A stretch of 64,000 nucleotides of DNA from Symbiodinium sp. CCMP2592. Its lineage: Eukaryota > Sar > Dinophyceae > Suessiales > Symbiodiniaceae. The first letter of the stretch is position 1. Each line of letters begins with the position of its first letter. The stretch spans positions 1 through 64,000 of the forward strand of contig CAJNDT010000131.1 in the NCBI GenBank assembly GCA_905221615.1. The letters run 5' to 3'. The notes beneath the pieces were generated by a model. The model searched no databases, was not told the DNA's origin, and saw nothing but the letters and a program-made list of their open reading frames with translations. Shown here piece after piece: positions 28,827 through 40,560 of the stretch. The position numbers and the translations under genes were made by a program.

Positions 28827-29235
28827 GACGATCGTTTGAGATTCCTAGAGGGCAAGTTCCCCAATGTCGCATGCATCCTACCGGCCTTTGGCCCCCCCCA
28901 ACAACCACTCACACCCAGAAGCCAGAACGCAAAAGACACCCAGCCCACGTCAAGCCTTAGATCCTCACCCTGATCAATCCCCAAAGTTCCCGTCCTTTGG
29001 CCCAACGCCCCTGAAGATCCCCCAAACAGGCACTTCCTAAACTCCCGAATCCCCAGTCCTTCCTGAATCCGATGCCCTTCAGCGCCTAAACCCTAACATC
29101 CTTACGTAACACCGCAGCCGTCTCCCAACCTACACCCTAAGGTTTTACACCCTGCAACCTCAAACCCACACCCCAAAGCCCATTCAACTTCTTGCAAAAC
29201 CTAGGAAGTCCCCATAGAACTCTTTTCCCCAGCCA
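28827..29235. other. C-rich unique DNA
   Basis: No gene or clear repeat; scattered CCCTAAC-like words lead into the telomere-type array. Confidence 0.4.
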
Positions 29236-29342
29236 AACCCCTAAACCCTAAACCCTAAACCCTAAACCCTAAACCCTAAACCCTAAACCCTAAACCCTAA
29301 ACCCTGAACCCTAAACCCTAAACCCTGATCCCTAAACCCTGT
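29236..29342. repeat. Near-perfect CCCTAAA array
   Basis: About 14 consecutive CCCTAAA units with only a few variants (CCCTGAA, CCCTGAT). It is one of the most regular interstitial blocks in the window. Confidence 0.95.
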
Positions 29343-29448
29343 TTCTGAGGCCGAAGCCTTGGACCAGGCAGCAGAATGTGGCGAGATCAATCGGCAAGAT
29401 GACCAAGGCAAGCCCTCCCAGCGGCTGACCTTATCATTATAAGCTATA

Positions 29449-29581
29449 CTTGGAGGGTTTGGGGGACTTAGTAAGTGGTTAGCAAGTAGACTTCTAAGTA
29501 GCCTGAAAGGGACCCTCATTGGGGTTATGGTACTTATAAGTCCCTAAAATAACCAGTTACTAAGTCCCCCGACCCTCCAAA
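29449..29581. mobile_element. Palindromic miniature element, family A (short form)
   Basis: Ends CTTGGAGGG/CCCTCCAA, inner GGGGGACTTAGTAAGT and ACTTATAAGT motifs. It is flanked by TA on both sides. Confidence 0.8.
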
Positions 29582-29599
29582 TAAGTTATGATACGGTTT

Positions 29600-30196
29600 A
29601 AGGTAGGCGGTTTAGGGTTTAGACATGTATACATATGCACATACATATCTCGCATTTCTCGCATTTGGGGCACAGGCTCCTGTTAGGCTGCAGCCCTTTG
29701 GCTTGCATTAATTAAAATAGACCGGTGCGGATCCCCAGTTTGCGCTCGCAGACTACTCAGCAGTGCGCGGTGCAGTAATCTGGGCGATCGCACAGTGAGG
29801 TGTGCAAGATGCTGTGCATGAAACCGGTAGCACAGAGCTCAAAAACCGTAGCACTAGCAACACTACACACCCAAAATCAAAAGGATGCCGCACCATGACG
29901 TGCGCATAAGCTGCACAAGAAGTCGAAATGAAGCTTCAACGTGCAATGCGAAGCAGGCCAACAACTGCGCAGGATATTCCTCATGGGTATCAATGAGGCA
30001 ATCCCTGCACAACACAACTATGTAACGACATACCCGAGATGCCGGAACACCTTCTTTGGAGGTGATATATTGACATCATAACAGAAACGCTAAAAGCTTG
30101 AGCCTTGTTCCCCATGGGGCAGAGAGGCAAACTGCAAGCTTCAGGCCCCGCATGGCGTATTCAAACGGCCATGCCCGCATGTTCATAGAAGTGCCT
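29600..30196. other. Unique DNA
   Basis: No gene supported; a small ATACATATGCACATACATAT tract lies near 29625. Confidence 0.4.
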
Positions 30197-31090
30197 TCAC
30201 ACTCGATATGAAGTGCACTGACTGTGAGCCGTACTCAAGAAAAGCATAGTGGCAATGTACGCGACTTCCGCTATGCAAAACACTGTCTGGCTCCTGCTCG
30301 AAGGCTGAGTTTCACAAACTTTCTCCCAACAGATGCCAACCAGCATGCAGAAGCCGGCAATGGTTGTCCCCAGGCCAGCTCCCACATTGACTAAATCAGC
30401 ATCCGCAGCGACCACGCTCAGAGAACATGCTACATCCTCGCCGTTGTGGCCGATGCCAGCACAGCCCTCACAAGTTCCGCCCCTCTTCTGGACGGAGTCT
30501 GCCTGCTTGACGAACCCGTTGACGCAAAACACGTCTAAGACGCACAGAACAGAAGCATTGAAGATGAGACTTCTGCTGAAAGCAATCTCCGGGGTTGTAT
30601 GTTTGATGAAGAGTCCATGTAAGTAGACATCACCAGCTTGTAAGCACCAGCAGGCCGTCACAGCGCCGAGCGCCCCAAAGTACTCGTTGAGGAAGCTGCC
30701 AACGCAAGGCTTCTCATTCCCAGTAGGCCTTGCCTTATCTTGGGACTGCGCCTTGACACTGTCGAACGTACCACTGGCCTCAACGTCCAAGGTGGGCGTC
30801 AGGATCTTGACAAAGATCTGCATGCCGCCTCGCATGTGCGGCGCCAAGTGAAGGGTCGATTCCTTCTGCAGGTTGTAATCCGAAAGAGTACGGCCGCACT
30901 CAAACTGCCTGCCAGCAAAGATCAGGTGCTGCTGGTCGGGCGGGATGCCTGCCTTAATTTGGGACTTCGCATTGCCTTTGTCGAACGTGCCACTGGCCTC
31001 AACGTCCAACGTAATCGTCTTGCCTGTCAGGGTCTTGTCAAAGATCTGCATGCCGCCTCGCAAGCGCGGCACCAGGCGAAGGCGTGCCTT
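30197..31090 (-). pseudogene. Degenerate polyubiquitin-like frame with hydrophobic tail
   Basis: The frame is open from 31090 to 30197 and begins inside a ubiquitin C-terminus (RLRGG) without an ATG. An ATG at 31051 starts a full 76-residue ubiquitin-length unit (31051-30824): [18 protein letters not shown], then [13 protein letters not shown] and a degraded PHMRGG end. Changes include V5D, K27N, R42H and K48R; K6, K11, K29, K33 and K63 remain. A second unit ([18 protein letters not shown]) lacks GKTI and breaks off after about 33 residues. The remaining ~170 residues are unrelated, with hydrophobic stretches (e.g. [19 protein letters not shown]). Ubiquitin is normally almost invariant, so this is most likely a decayed retrocopy whose frame happens to stay open. 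Confidence 0.75.
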
Positions 31091-31139
31091 TCATGGCACT
31101 GGGGCTACCGATAGCTCCGCGCTGCTGCGGCCATTCGAG

Positions 31140-31200
31140 CCCTCACATACATATACATATATATATATATATATATATATGTACATGTATACATAGCAAC
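31140..31200. repeat. TA/ACATAT microsatellite
   Basis: A (TA)n run of about 26 bases within ATACATATAC/GTACATGTATAC flanks. Confidence 0.9.
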
Positions 31201-31745
31201 TCAAATAAACATATACACAGGAATATATAAGGTTTTTGGGATCCTGCAAGGTTTGTTACGACACTGGCTTTCTTCCGGGTGTTTGCATGAGGTCTAAAGA
31301 GAGCTCTGTAAAAATGTTTTGTCGATCAACATAAGGGGGCCATGGGAGCTCCAAGCAGGGCTCTTTAATGCGATATCAACTATATTGGCAGCAGCAATTC
31401 AAGGATTCTCGTTAATGAATGAACCCTCAGCTTCTAGTCCGAATGTATTAGGGAATGGGCCCAGGGTTGCTTTCGGTAGGTTTGGGGTTTTATTTTGGGT
31501 TAGCATCACTGGAAACAAACGCCTGCATCAGTTGCGGGTCTGGGAAGCCAGGCAAGACAGCGCTGCACTATGCCGCCGCAGTGGGTGCAAGCAGCCTGGT
31601 AGAGGAGTTCCCTGTTCATGCGTTTCGGATGTAGGGGGGGACTTAGGGTTTGGGGCCGTGGTTTAGGGTTTAGGGAGTGTAGGGTTTAGGGGTTCCATCG
31701 TCCCCAACCGTAAGCTCCCAACCCTGAAACCCTTGAACTCTGAAC
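31201..31745. other. Unique DNA with short TTTAGGG patch
   Basis: No gene supported. TTTAGGG units occur at 31645-31690. Confidence 0.4.
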
Positions 31746-31789
31746 CATCATAGGGCTTTACGGAGCCCTTGCAATATCCGCAGAGTAAC

Positions 31790-32120
31790 CTGTATGGAAA
31801 CCTGAAAGGAACCGCTGAGGACCTTGGAAGGAACCCTCAAAGCAACCCCTAAAGGAACCCTCAAAGGAACCGGAACCCTTTAACTTTAAAGGAACCACTA
31901 AAAGGACCCCTGAAGGAACCCTTGCAGGAACTGTTAAAAGAACTCTTAAAGGAACCCTGCAAGGAACCTTTACAGCGACCCTTAGAGGAAACTTTAGAAC
32001 TTGCAAAGGAACCCCTAAAGTAGCCCTTAAAGGAACCTTTTAAGGAACCCTTAAAGGAACCCTTACAGGGACCCTGAAAGGACACCCTAAAGGAGCCCGT
32101 AAAGGAACCCTTAGACGAAG
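31790..32120. repeat. AAAGGAACCCTT 12-mer repeat tract
   Basis: About 25 degenerate copies of AAAGGAACCCTT (a near-palindromic 12-mer). The minus-strand translation FKGSFKGSLKGS is a by-product of the repeat, not a gene. The same word recurs at 34890-35220, 42040-42270 and 61240-61680. Confidence 0.8.
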
Positions 32121-32147
32121 CTCATGGACCTCATTGCACTTAATCCC

Positions 32148-32252
32148 CAGAGACCCCAATATCCCTTGATTAAGGAATGTACTTTTAATCATATAAGGGA
32201 TCCTACCATAATTTAAGGAATATTCCTTAATTAAGGGATATTGGAGTCTCTG
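32148..32252. mobile_element. Palindromic miniature element, family C
   Basis: Ends CAGAGACCCCAATA/TATTGGAGTCTCTG, inner TTAAGGAAT and ATTCCTTAATTAAGG arms. Confidence 0.8.
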
Positions 32253-32339
32253 AATCCGAGCTGCGAGAGGAGTTGCTCCGCGCACGGGCAGACTGTGACC
32301 TCGTGTCGCCCACCCAGTGCGTTTGCTTCTCTCGCCCAT

Positions 32340-32460
32340 TGGTCATTAGTGTTTAGGGTAAGGGTTAGGGTTTAGGGATCATAAGGGTTAGGGGTTTAGG
32401 GTTTAGAGGTCATAAGGGTTTAGGGCATTAGGGTTTAGGGTTTCGGGTTGCCATAAGGCC
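32340..32460. repeat. TTTAGGG-type block
   Basis: Degenerate GGGTTTAGGG interspersed with CATAAGGG; G-rich on the plus strand. Confidence 0.8.
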
Positions 32461-32524
32461 TTCTTTCAAGGATCCAGAAGGGGCGTGGGTGTCTTGTGAG
32501 GCTTTCGGCAGTTAAGGGGTTTAA

Positions 32525-32629
32525 TGCAGGAACCTGATTAAGAAACCCTGGCCTTAGAACCCCCAAATAGTAGGATTCATAGAAGGACCCCTTATCAATG
32601 ACCAAGGTTTCTGAATCAGGTTCCTACAT
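32525..32629. mobile_element. Palindromic miniature element, family E
   Basis: Ends TGCAGGAACCTGATTAAGAA and TTCTGAATCAGGTTCCTACA form inverted arms around a TAGTAGGATTCAT centre. Confidence 0.75.
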
Positions 32630-32800
32630 CAAACTCTTCAAAACCCTTCTAGTACCCTTATGGTACCCTTATAGTAACCCTTATAGTACCCTTTAACGGA
32701 GCCCTTAAAGGCTACATTCGGGAGTTTGGGATTTTGTCATTGCTTGGCGATCTCCAGTTCTGGAGCCTGGACTTGGACTTGGGAGTGTAGCTTTGTATAT

Positions 32801-32902
32801 GGGAGTTTCCGAAAACAGGGGTACCTCTTTTTGGGAGTTCTTATAATAAGGATCCTACTCTTTTTGGTACTATATTAGGGTCCCCTATTTTCGGAAACTC
32901 CC
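32801..32902. mobile_element. Palindromic miniature element, family B
   Basis: Ends GGGAGTTTCCGAAAA and TTTTCGGAAACTCCC, with inner GGTACC and AAGGATCCT. Flanked on both sides by ATAT. Confidence 0.85.
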
Positions 32903-32974
32903 ATATTAACCATAAACCCTACACCCCAAACCCTAAGCCCTGAACCCTAAATCCTAAACCCTAGCCGTACACTA

Positions 32975-33230
32975 CAGCAAAGCATGGCCTGGTATGTTAT
33001 GGTATTGCATGGTACTTTATGTTGTGGTATGGTGTGGCATTGCATGGTATAGTCTAGGGTGCAGTGTGTGGTATAATGCAGTGCAGTCTGGCGTGATGTG
33101 GTCTGGCGTTGTATCGCATGGCTCTTGTATGGTTCAGTACAAGAGAAGTATAATACAACATCTCATGTCGTATCATATCGTATTGTACAATCTTAGTCTA
33201 GTCTGGTATATTACAGTGAAGTATCAGCGG
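32975..33230. repeat. Decayed GGTAT-type satellite
   Basis: Irregular TGGTATGTTATGGTATTGCA-like words; no coding signal. Similar decayed tracts occur at 39490-39990 and 53270-53360. Confidence 0.6.
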
Positions 33231-33590
33231 CTTTTGATGGCCTTTGCTTCAACAGGTGTTTGGGTGCAACGCCTCCTACATCACGGAGTTTGCTGTTCTG
33301 GTTTCTGGGGCTGTATAGCTCTCGTCACGGTGGCGCAGATTGTGAATTTGTTCTTTCGCGTTGATTGGTACCTTTCTAGTCGCTAGACTCTTCGCCTCAA
33401 CATCCAGGCACCCGTATCGCTTACAAAGTCCCGCGATCCCTTCAGTAAAACTCGACAGACAAGCCTATGGAAGCCCTTTGAGAAGCCCTATCGTCAAAGC
33501 AAACCCTTCACATATTCCCTCAATCCTTCGCCCTTAACTTTTTGACCCCTAAAATCCTACGCAGCAAACCGTAAGCCTTGTGAACCCTAG
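33231..33590. other. Unique DNA
   Basis: No gene or clear repeat seen. Confidence 0.4.
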
Positions 33591-33595
33591 GAACC

Positions 33596-34255
33596 GCATG
33601 AAGCCTATGAACCCTCCCTGCCATAAACCCTAAACCCAAAACTTTGAACCACCCTAAACTCCACACCCTAAACCCTAAGCTCCAACCGCCAAACCCTAAA
33701 CCCTTAGCCCTAAACCCTGAACCCTTGACCCTAAACCCTAAGCCCTTAACCCCAAACCCTCCTTAACTCTCAACCCCGGCTGTAAAACCCAGGTGCAAGA
33801 GCGGGCACTCCGCCTTAAGCCTTGGTCCTCAGAGCTGTCCGGAGAACCGGTAGAGCCTTTAGGATTTACAGGGTTTTGGGTTCAGGGTTTGGAGGACTTT
33901 TAGGGTTTTTAGGGTCGAGGGTCAGGGTTTAGAGGATTTTTAGGATTTTCCTGGTTGAGGGTTTTTGTGAGATTCAGAGTTTTGGGGCCTTTTGTGGTTG
34001 AAAGGGATTTAGGGGCTTCGGCGCTTTCGAGTTCCTGGTTTTGGGGAGTAGAGCCTTTAGGGCTTTGGGGCTAGGGGCTTCAGGGTTTAGGGCTTCAGGG
34101 TGTAGGGCGTAGGGTTTAGGGTTTAGGGCTTCAGGGTGTAGGGTTTGGGGTTTAGGGTTTAGGGCTTCAGGGTTTAAGGTTTAGGGTTTAGGGTTTAGGG
34201 TTCAGGGTTTAGTAGGGTTTAGGGACTTCCCGGCTTAAGGTCTGGGCCTCCGGCA
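33596..34255. repeat. Telomere-type repeats switching strand
   Basis: CCCTAAA-type repeats (33596-33770) are followed, after about 90 bases, by TTTAGGG-type repeats (33860-34250); convergent/divergent blocks, both degenerate. Confidence 0.85.
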
Positions 34256-34888
34256 TTGAGGGCTTTCTTTACTAAGGAGTTCGACAGGGTTCTCTCGCGT
34301 AAGGGTTGAGGACTGTGAGCGTTCAGAGTTTTGTCTTCGTGCTTGGCGTTTCGGGTTTTGGGGGCTTTCGGGTTTCAGGGTCTTCGGTTTCGACTGTCAG
34401 CATTTCTTGTGAGTCTGCGGGTTTGCTTGTCAGGGTTTTGGGATTGGCGCTCTCTTTTCCATTTCATTGAATTAGGCCCTCCATGCCGCTTTTTGTTGTG
34501 ATCCATGTGGGTTTGAAGAATCACTATGTGCCAATAACTTTACTTGTAATGCGATGTAATGTTCGAAATAGCTATTCCAAAGTCGTACTAGTCATGATAG
34601 CAAAAGCAGTCGCGATGACGGTGATGCTGCTTATGATAATACAAGGAAAGTTATAGAACATTTGCACTACTTCTGTCAATGGAAAACAGTTACAGTAAGG
34701 GTATTGCAATTGTAGAAAATGAAAACAACTGTACCAACATGTATATACATATACAAATATATACACGTACATACATATGTAGTACATAGGCATACATACA
34801 AATGGTATATGTGTATACCAGATGCCCACTAGGCCTTGAATGTTTGACAGGGGTGTCTAGGTTTGGGCAGCTCTTGGATGAGCGTTCC
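34256..34888. other. Unique DNA with ACATAT microsatellite
   Basis: No gene supported; TATACATATACAAATATATAC tract at 34738-34800. Confidence 0.45.
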
Positions 34889-34889
34889 T

Positions 34890-35220
34890 TGTGTGGCCCT
34901 TTGAAGGAACCCTTATATAATCCCCTTCAAGGAGCCCTAAACCCTAAACCCTTATATAATTCCCTTTCAAGGAACCCTAAACCCTAAACCCTTATAGTCC
35001 CCCTTTCAAGGAACCTTAAACCCTATAGAAACCCTTATAGTCCCATTTTCAAGGAGCCCTAAACCCTAAACCGCCTAGATCCTTATGGTCCCCCACCCTA
35101 AACCCTAAACCCTTATATAATTTTCTTCAAGGAACCCTAAACCCTTATAGTCCCCCTTTCAAGGAGCCTTAAGCCCTATATAAACCCTTAGAGTCCCCGT
35201 GTAAAGGAGCCCGACACCCT
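34890..35220. repeat. About 50-bp tandem array mixing telomere and AAGGAACCC words
   Basis: Units read CCCTAAACCCTTATATAAT or TTATAGTCCCCC followed by TTTCAAGGAACC, six to seven times, with point variation. Confidence 0.8.
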
Positions 35221-35289
35221 AAAGTGGTGCGTCTTGCGGCTCACAGCTGGAGGAGCGAGGAGTCGGTCGCCCAAAACCCAGACGCCATA

Positions 35290-35395
35290 AGCCGCAAGGG
35301 TTTAGGTTTTAAGGGTTTACGTTTTAGGGTTCAGGGTTTAGGGTTTATGTTTTAGGGTTTAGGGTTTATGTTTTCGGGTTTAGGGTTTAGGGCTT
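35290..35395. repeat. TTTAGGG/TTTATG block
   Basis: G-rich on the plus strand, with TTTATGTTTTAGGG variants. Confidence 0.8.
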
Positions 35396-37256
35396 CAGCA
35401 AGAAAATTGTAAAAAACTCTTACAACCCAGTGCAAGGATCTACGGGTTAGAGCACGAGGTGTATATGGGTCCTAAGTTCGGCCCCAAGTCTTAACCCGAC
35501 CTTCTCACCAGCCGCAGGACCCAAGGCTAGAGAGATCAGCTTGAGGAATCGCCTCTCAGCTGTCGGCGTTGGGGTTTAGGCTTTAGGCTTTAGGGTTTAG
35601 GGTTTAGGGTTTGGCGTTGGGATTTGGGTGCCTATGTAGGTTTGATGTCGCCCCCTCTGAACGTGGAGCTCTCGGAGAACAAGCGTGGGCACTGTACGGA
35701 GTTTAAGTATGCCCACAAGGACAGCAAAGGCTGGGCACAGCCCGGGGGGATCGAGGGTCGAGGGCGAGGGATGGTTTATGTAGGCTTGCGGTGCGAGGTT
35801 CAGCGCGTTAGGTTAGTGCAGAAAATGCAGATAAGGGTGCTGAGTGTCATTGGCTTCTTACTTATGGCTCGGGACGCAGTTCATGTCTACGAGCTCGCAT
35901 GAACTACCTTGTTCAGGCATTCGCAGTGTCCAGGGAACTGTTGCGGGATTGTCTGGTCTCTGCAGGATCCGTAGTTCTATACCATTTCTACTACAACTTA
36001 AAACCCTAAACCCCTAAACCCTAAACCCTTAAACCCCAAACCCCTAAACCCCCAAACCCCTGAAGCTTGGATCTGCCCTCCTTTGGTCCGTGATGCAGAG
36101 CCCCGCCGTGCAGGCGTGGAGATCTTTGAGCGGCTGTCCATAAACCGCCTCTCTGGACAGGCCAGGCACTGAGAAGATTGTTCAGGGTTTAGGGTGTAGG
36201 GTTTGGGGTTTCAGGTTATGAGGGCAACTCCTAAACCCTAAACCCCAAGCCACCTTGGACCTTAAACCCTACTACCAGAGCTTCTAGAAAAGCTACTGCA
36301 AGGGCAACTTTGCTTATGAGCGGTGCTATGGGTTGAATGGGTCCTATGATGGTTGACAGGGCTTCGGGGCTTAGGGTTCTGGCGGTTTAGGGTTTAGGGG
36401 TGGTTGGGGTTGAGGTATTTAGGGTTTGGCGCTTCAGGGGTTCGGGGTATTTAGGGTTTGAGGGCAGTCTCTGCGGGCTGCGAGAGCTTTGAACTGTTTT
36501 TTTGGATTCAGCGAGTTCGTTAGCTCACATCGTCTGCGTCAAGGAAGCGACCAGCAAATGCAGATGTTGGAGCCATAAATCGAGACTCTAGAGCCTGAAA
36601 TGCCTCAACCACAAGCCGAAGGGAAGCCCAATAGCATCATCCAAATGCAATGATGATGAACAAGGGCGGCTCTAGGACGGTTGCCCTGACTTTCGATTGG
36701 GGGTCGTCCTGCTGCATTCTGAAACCGCTTGCGGAAACCCGTGAATGATATACAGTCGTGTGTGATCGTTGGTTTTCGGTACAGGATGATGCCATACTAC
36801 ACTCGTCTTAGCATAGTATAGCATAGTAGTAGCATATACTACCATCAACTAATCATAAGGAAATAAACAAATAGATAGAGGTGCACATATACCTAACAAG
36901 TGTAAGGACCACTGCACAAGTAAACAAGCATCTGAGTAGTTAGCCAAATATTTGAGTAGAGGTGTTTTTGTATTAATGTACATATACATATATGCATATA
37001 TGTATCATGTACCGATCTATCTATCCCTCTGTCTTTCTATCCATCCATCCGTCCATCCATCCATCTACATATATACATATGTATATACATATTATGTTAT
37101 ATGATATGATATTATATTATCGTATTTTATATATGATAATACTGAGGCTTAGCAGTTTCGGGTTGTGGTTTCGAGTGTTTGTGCATCCACAGTCCACAGC
37201 TTGCAGGAAGCCTCGAACCTGCAGCCCGGGAAGCATCCCCAATGCAAAGCCTGGTT
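35396..37256. other. Mixed unique DNA and short repeats
   Basis: No gene supported. Contains telomere-type patches (35575-35615, 36000-36060, 36180-36250, 36370-36450) and ATCC and TATATACATA microsatellites (36975-37130). Confidence 0.45.
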
Positions 37257-37425
37257 TGGGGTTTAGGGGTTTAGGGGTTTAGGGGTTTAGGGGTTTAGGG
37301 GTTTAGGGGTTTAGGGGTTTAGGGGTTTAGGGGTTTAGGGGTTAGGGGGTTAGGGGGTTAGGGGTTTAGGGGTTTAGGGGTTTAGGGGTTTAGGGGTTTA
37401 GGGGTTTAGGGTTTAGGGTTTGGGG
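37257..37425. repeat. TTTAGGGG 8-mer array
   Basis: About 20 units of TTTAGGGG (four G, not three), with a few TTAGGGGG variants, ending in ordinary TTTAGGG. Highly regular. Confidence 0.95.
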
Positions 37426-38417
37426 CTGCGTCTCACCGTCTATCTGGATGAGAAAACCAGGGTGTAAACGTGGTTGTAAGTGATGCCAGAAGTGACATAA
37501 CCTGGATCCTAAACCCTAAACCTTGAACCCTAAACCCTACACCCTAAACCTTAACAGCCCCGAATGGTCCCAATGAGGCAGCCTTCAAGTTCTGCAGGGG
37601 CTTGAATCACTAGTAGAAGCATCTCCTCAGAGTCTCCGCACGTTCATACTACAACTTATCCCAAAAGCCTCTCTGACAATTAAGGTCCCCATTCAGAAGC
37701 TCTTGTTTAGGTGACTTGGTGCCGTGGCGGGGAGGTTCGCATCTTCCATCAGGCAGAGGCGAGGATGGCCAAGTGGGGCTCAGAGGGTTTAGCGGTCAGG
37801 GTGGGGAGTGGAGTGTCAGACATCAGGTGTGGTGTGGGGTGTGAGGTTAGAGGGTTTAGGATTCTGAGATGCACTGTTAAGGGTTTACCGGGGCGACATG
37901 TGATCGGCTTGTAGCTAGCATTTAGCGCATCTTTATGGTTAGGCCGGTTCTAGGTAGGAGTTGTTGCTGGGATCTTGTTTCTGAAAAGCTTTTGGAGCAG
38001 TCAATCCACCCGTCGGGCAATCCTTCAGCGCTTGGACCCAATATCGTTGTGGCAAGTCTCGTTAACTACCTTGCTGACTTGTACATGTAATTGTGGGATT
38101 CCCAGAGATTCCCACGTTCGTGAAACAAAGAATGTTGCTTGTAGTCCGGCAGAGACCCTAGATCAGTGATAACTCATACATATTTTTGGAGTATTCATTG
38201 AGTCTTTCGTCTAAGAGAATGCAGTACGTGTACTACTGTCAACGTTAGCATTCTCACGAGATGCAGAACACAACGTAAACAGTGCTGGCGTACTACCTGC
38301 AGCTGGCAGTGGCAGCTTTTTAGGTCCGAAGTGTCTGCGAGGTCACCGGTGTGCGCTTCTCCACGAGGTCTGCACGTGCGCTTTTGTGCATTCAGGGTCT
38401 CTGCGCTGCGAATCTAG
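37426..38417. other. Unique DNA
   Basis: No gene supported; short CCCTAAA patch at 37507-37555. Confidence 0.4.
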
Positions 38418-38515
38418 GAACCTGATTACGTAAGAAACTCTGGGTCTTCATTAGTGTTCTTTGGATAAGGAACAATATCTTGTGATAATGGGCCCAGGGT
38501 TCTTGATTGGGCTCC
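38418..38515. mobile_element. Palindromic miniature element, family E (diverged)
   Basis: AGGAACCTGATTACGTAAGAAA and GGGTTCTTGATTGGGC arms around an ACAATATCTTGTGATAA centre. Confidence 0.55.
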
Positions 38516-38518
38516 ACA

Positions 38519-38650
38519 GTAAACCCTAAAGCCTAGATCCTGGAACCCTAAACCCTAAACCCTGAACCCTCAAATCCTAAACCATAAATCCTGAAACCCT
38601 AAATCCTGAATCCCAAACCCTGAGACCCTAAACTACATTAAACCCTGAGG
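38519..38650. repeat. CCCTAAA-type block
   Basis: Degenerate CCCTAAA/CCTGAAA units, C-rich on the plus strand. Confidence 0.85.
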
Positions 38651-39059
38651 CTCGCCCGAAAGCCGAGTCTCAAGCTGAAGCCGAAAACAAAATCCCTCCA
38701 GCCTGAACGGTGCACCGCCAACCCCAAAGCTTGAATACCCAAGAACCGTGCAGAGAAGGGGAAGTCTTGGGATCGGCTCCGTCTATTTTTTTGGTTTGGG
38801 CTTTCGGCTTCAGGGGGTGCAGCGTTTAGGGCCGTGCGGTATTGACCGGGTATTGGCTTGTCAAACGAAGGCTGGTTCATGCCATGCTGGATGCCTTCAA
38901 GACGACCAGGTGTCAATCCTAGGGTTGAGGGTTGCGGGTTTCCGAACAGAAGCCTGAATGTCGTGCGACGAAGCAAGAGTGGCAAACGCTTCGTCAAGCT
39001 ATGACAAAAGTGTGGTAATACAAAGCTTTCATTGCCTGGAAAAGTTCACGATAGTGCAC

Positions 39060-39160
39060 ACGATATTGACATTCACAAACTGGCAGCGATGCTGATATCA
39101 ATGTTGCGAATACATTCACAAACTGGCAGCGATGCTGATATCAATGTTGCGAATGACAGT
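39060..39160. repeat. 45-bp tandem duplication
   Basis: ACATTCACAAACTGGCAGCG and the following bases to TGTTGCGAAT occur twice back to back, with a partial third (GTCACAAAC). Confidence 0.9.
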
Positions 39161-40560
39161 CACAAACAAGCAGAAAGATGCAGGTATTCGTCTGACCATG
39201 GCAAGAAGAGTGTTGAAGGTATACTATTTTATTATATAGCTCCCAAAGCCTTTGTCATACCTTGCACATTCGACGCCCTTGGGTTACCACGTGAGCCTAG
39301 AGAAAGGGTGTCGTCGCTGCAGGACAGGCGATCCGTCTGGCGAGTTTCGGACCTGGCAGAGCATCACAGGGGAAGGCTCTCCGTCTAACGTGTAGGAGGC
39401 TGATGAAGACATAGACCTGAAAGCCTAAACTAGCCCTCAACCCTAAACCCCGAACGCTGGTTCTTGCGAGAGCTCGTAGTACGGATCCTATGATTAAGAC
39501 AAGACAAGATACGACATATGATGTACTAGATTATAACATAACACTGTACAGTATAACATGATAATAAGGTGGCTTAGCCTGGCATAATATGTAGACTGTA
39601 ATATAATGTAACATAAGATGATACCATCTGATACAACAGTTTGTACGGTTGAGTGTGGGATATGGGAGATTGAGATAGAGTATGTAGTAAAATGGCATAC
39701 ATATGACATATTGCGATACAGACATGGTGCAATATGGTGTAAACATGACATAATATGATACCATCACAGTTCAATCATGTTTAAAATATGATACAGCATG
39801 ATACAGTATTGAACATGATATGACATGATATCAATGTCAAGCATGATATAACATGATTTTGCATAACTTGATATAAGCATGCCGCCTAAATTTGCTACAA
39901 GCATGTTATACCCATGCTATGAGTATGTGAGTATGCTGTAGGCATGCTATAATCTCGCCATAATTGTGCTCTAAATATGATATAAGTACATGGTAGAAAA
40001 ATACGCTTACTTGCATGTCTTGAACATGACCCGAATTACCTTGAACTCTGATCCCGAGGTTAACCCAGAGTTCTTCCGTTTGCATTGAGGGTCTCCGCGG
40101 GATGATACTACAGTACTATATGGGTTGTTTCAATACAGTCGAGTAGAACATAATGTGATATAGTGCTTTACGGCGTCGACAGTTGTGAACCCCGTCGACC
40201 CTAAAATATTGTCTGGTGCCTCTGGAGCGAACCCTTTGGATTGTGAGACCCTCCACACGTGGGTCGCCCCCGTAACGACCTGGCGCCAGGGAAGAGCCAA
40301 CGGAAAGGCGCATCATTGTGCGGCTATCCCTGTTGAGAGTACTATGGCATGGTCCTTCTTTTGCGTTGTCTTCTTCTTCTTCTTTTCATCTTCTTGTCAT
40401 TTCTATCGTTTTCATCATCAGTTTCTCCTTGCTGCATTCTTCGTAGCAGCCTTATTGAAGGCTCGCTTGAGAGTGTGGTATGATGCGGTTGTTTGCAGCT
40501 CTCCTGAGTCGTAGCTCTCCAAGGCTCCGGCATGTCACCCTGTTGTGCCTCAGCCTGCTA
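39161..40560. other. AT-rich DNA with decayed CATGATATAACATGAT words
   Basis: No gene supported. 39490-39990 is made of irregular ATGATATAACATG words; a pyrimidine-rich TTCTTCTTC stretch lies at 40350-40430. Confidence 0.45.

Noticed and set aside
31861..32085. Minus-strand frame rich in FKGSFKGS
   Set aside because: A translation of the AAAGGAACCCTT microsatellite, not a gene.
37030..37080. ATCC repeats as a CRISPR-like array
   Set aside because: Short simple-sequence repeat without spacers; eukaryotic context.
39032..39388. 118-codon plus-strand frame
   Set aside because: Its first half is the translation of a 45-bp tandem duplication and the rest has no recognisable features.
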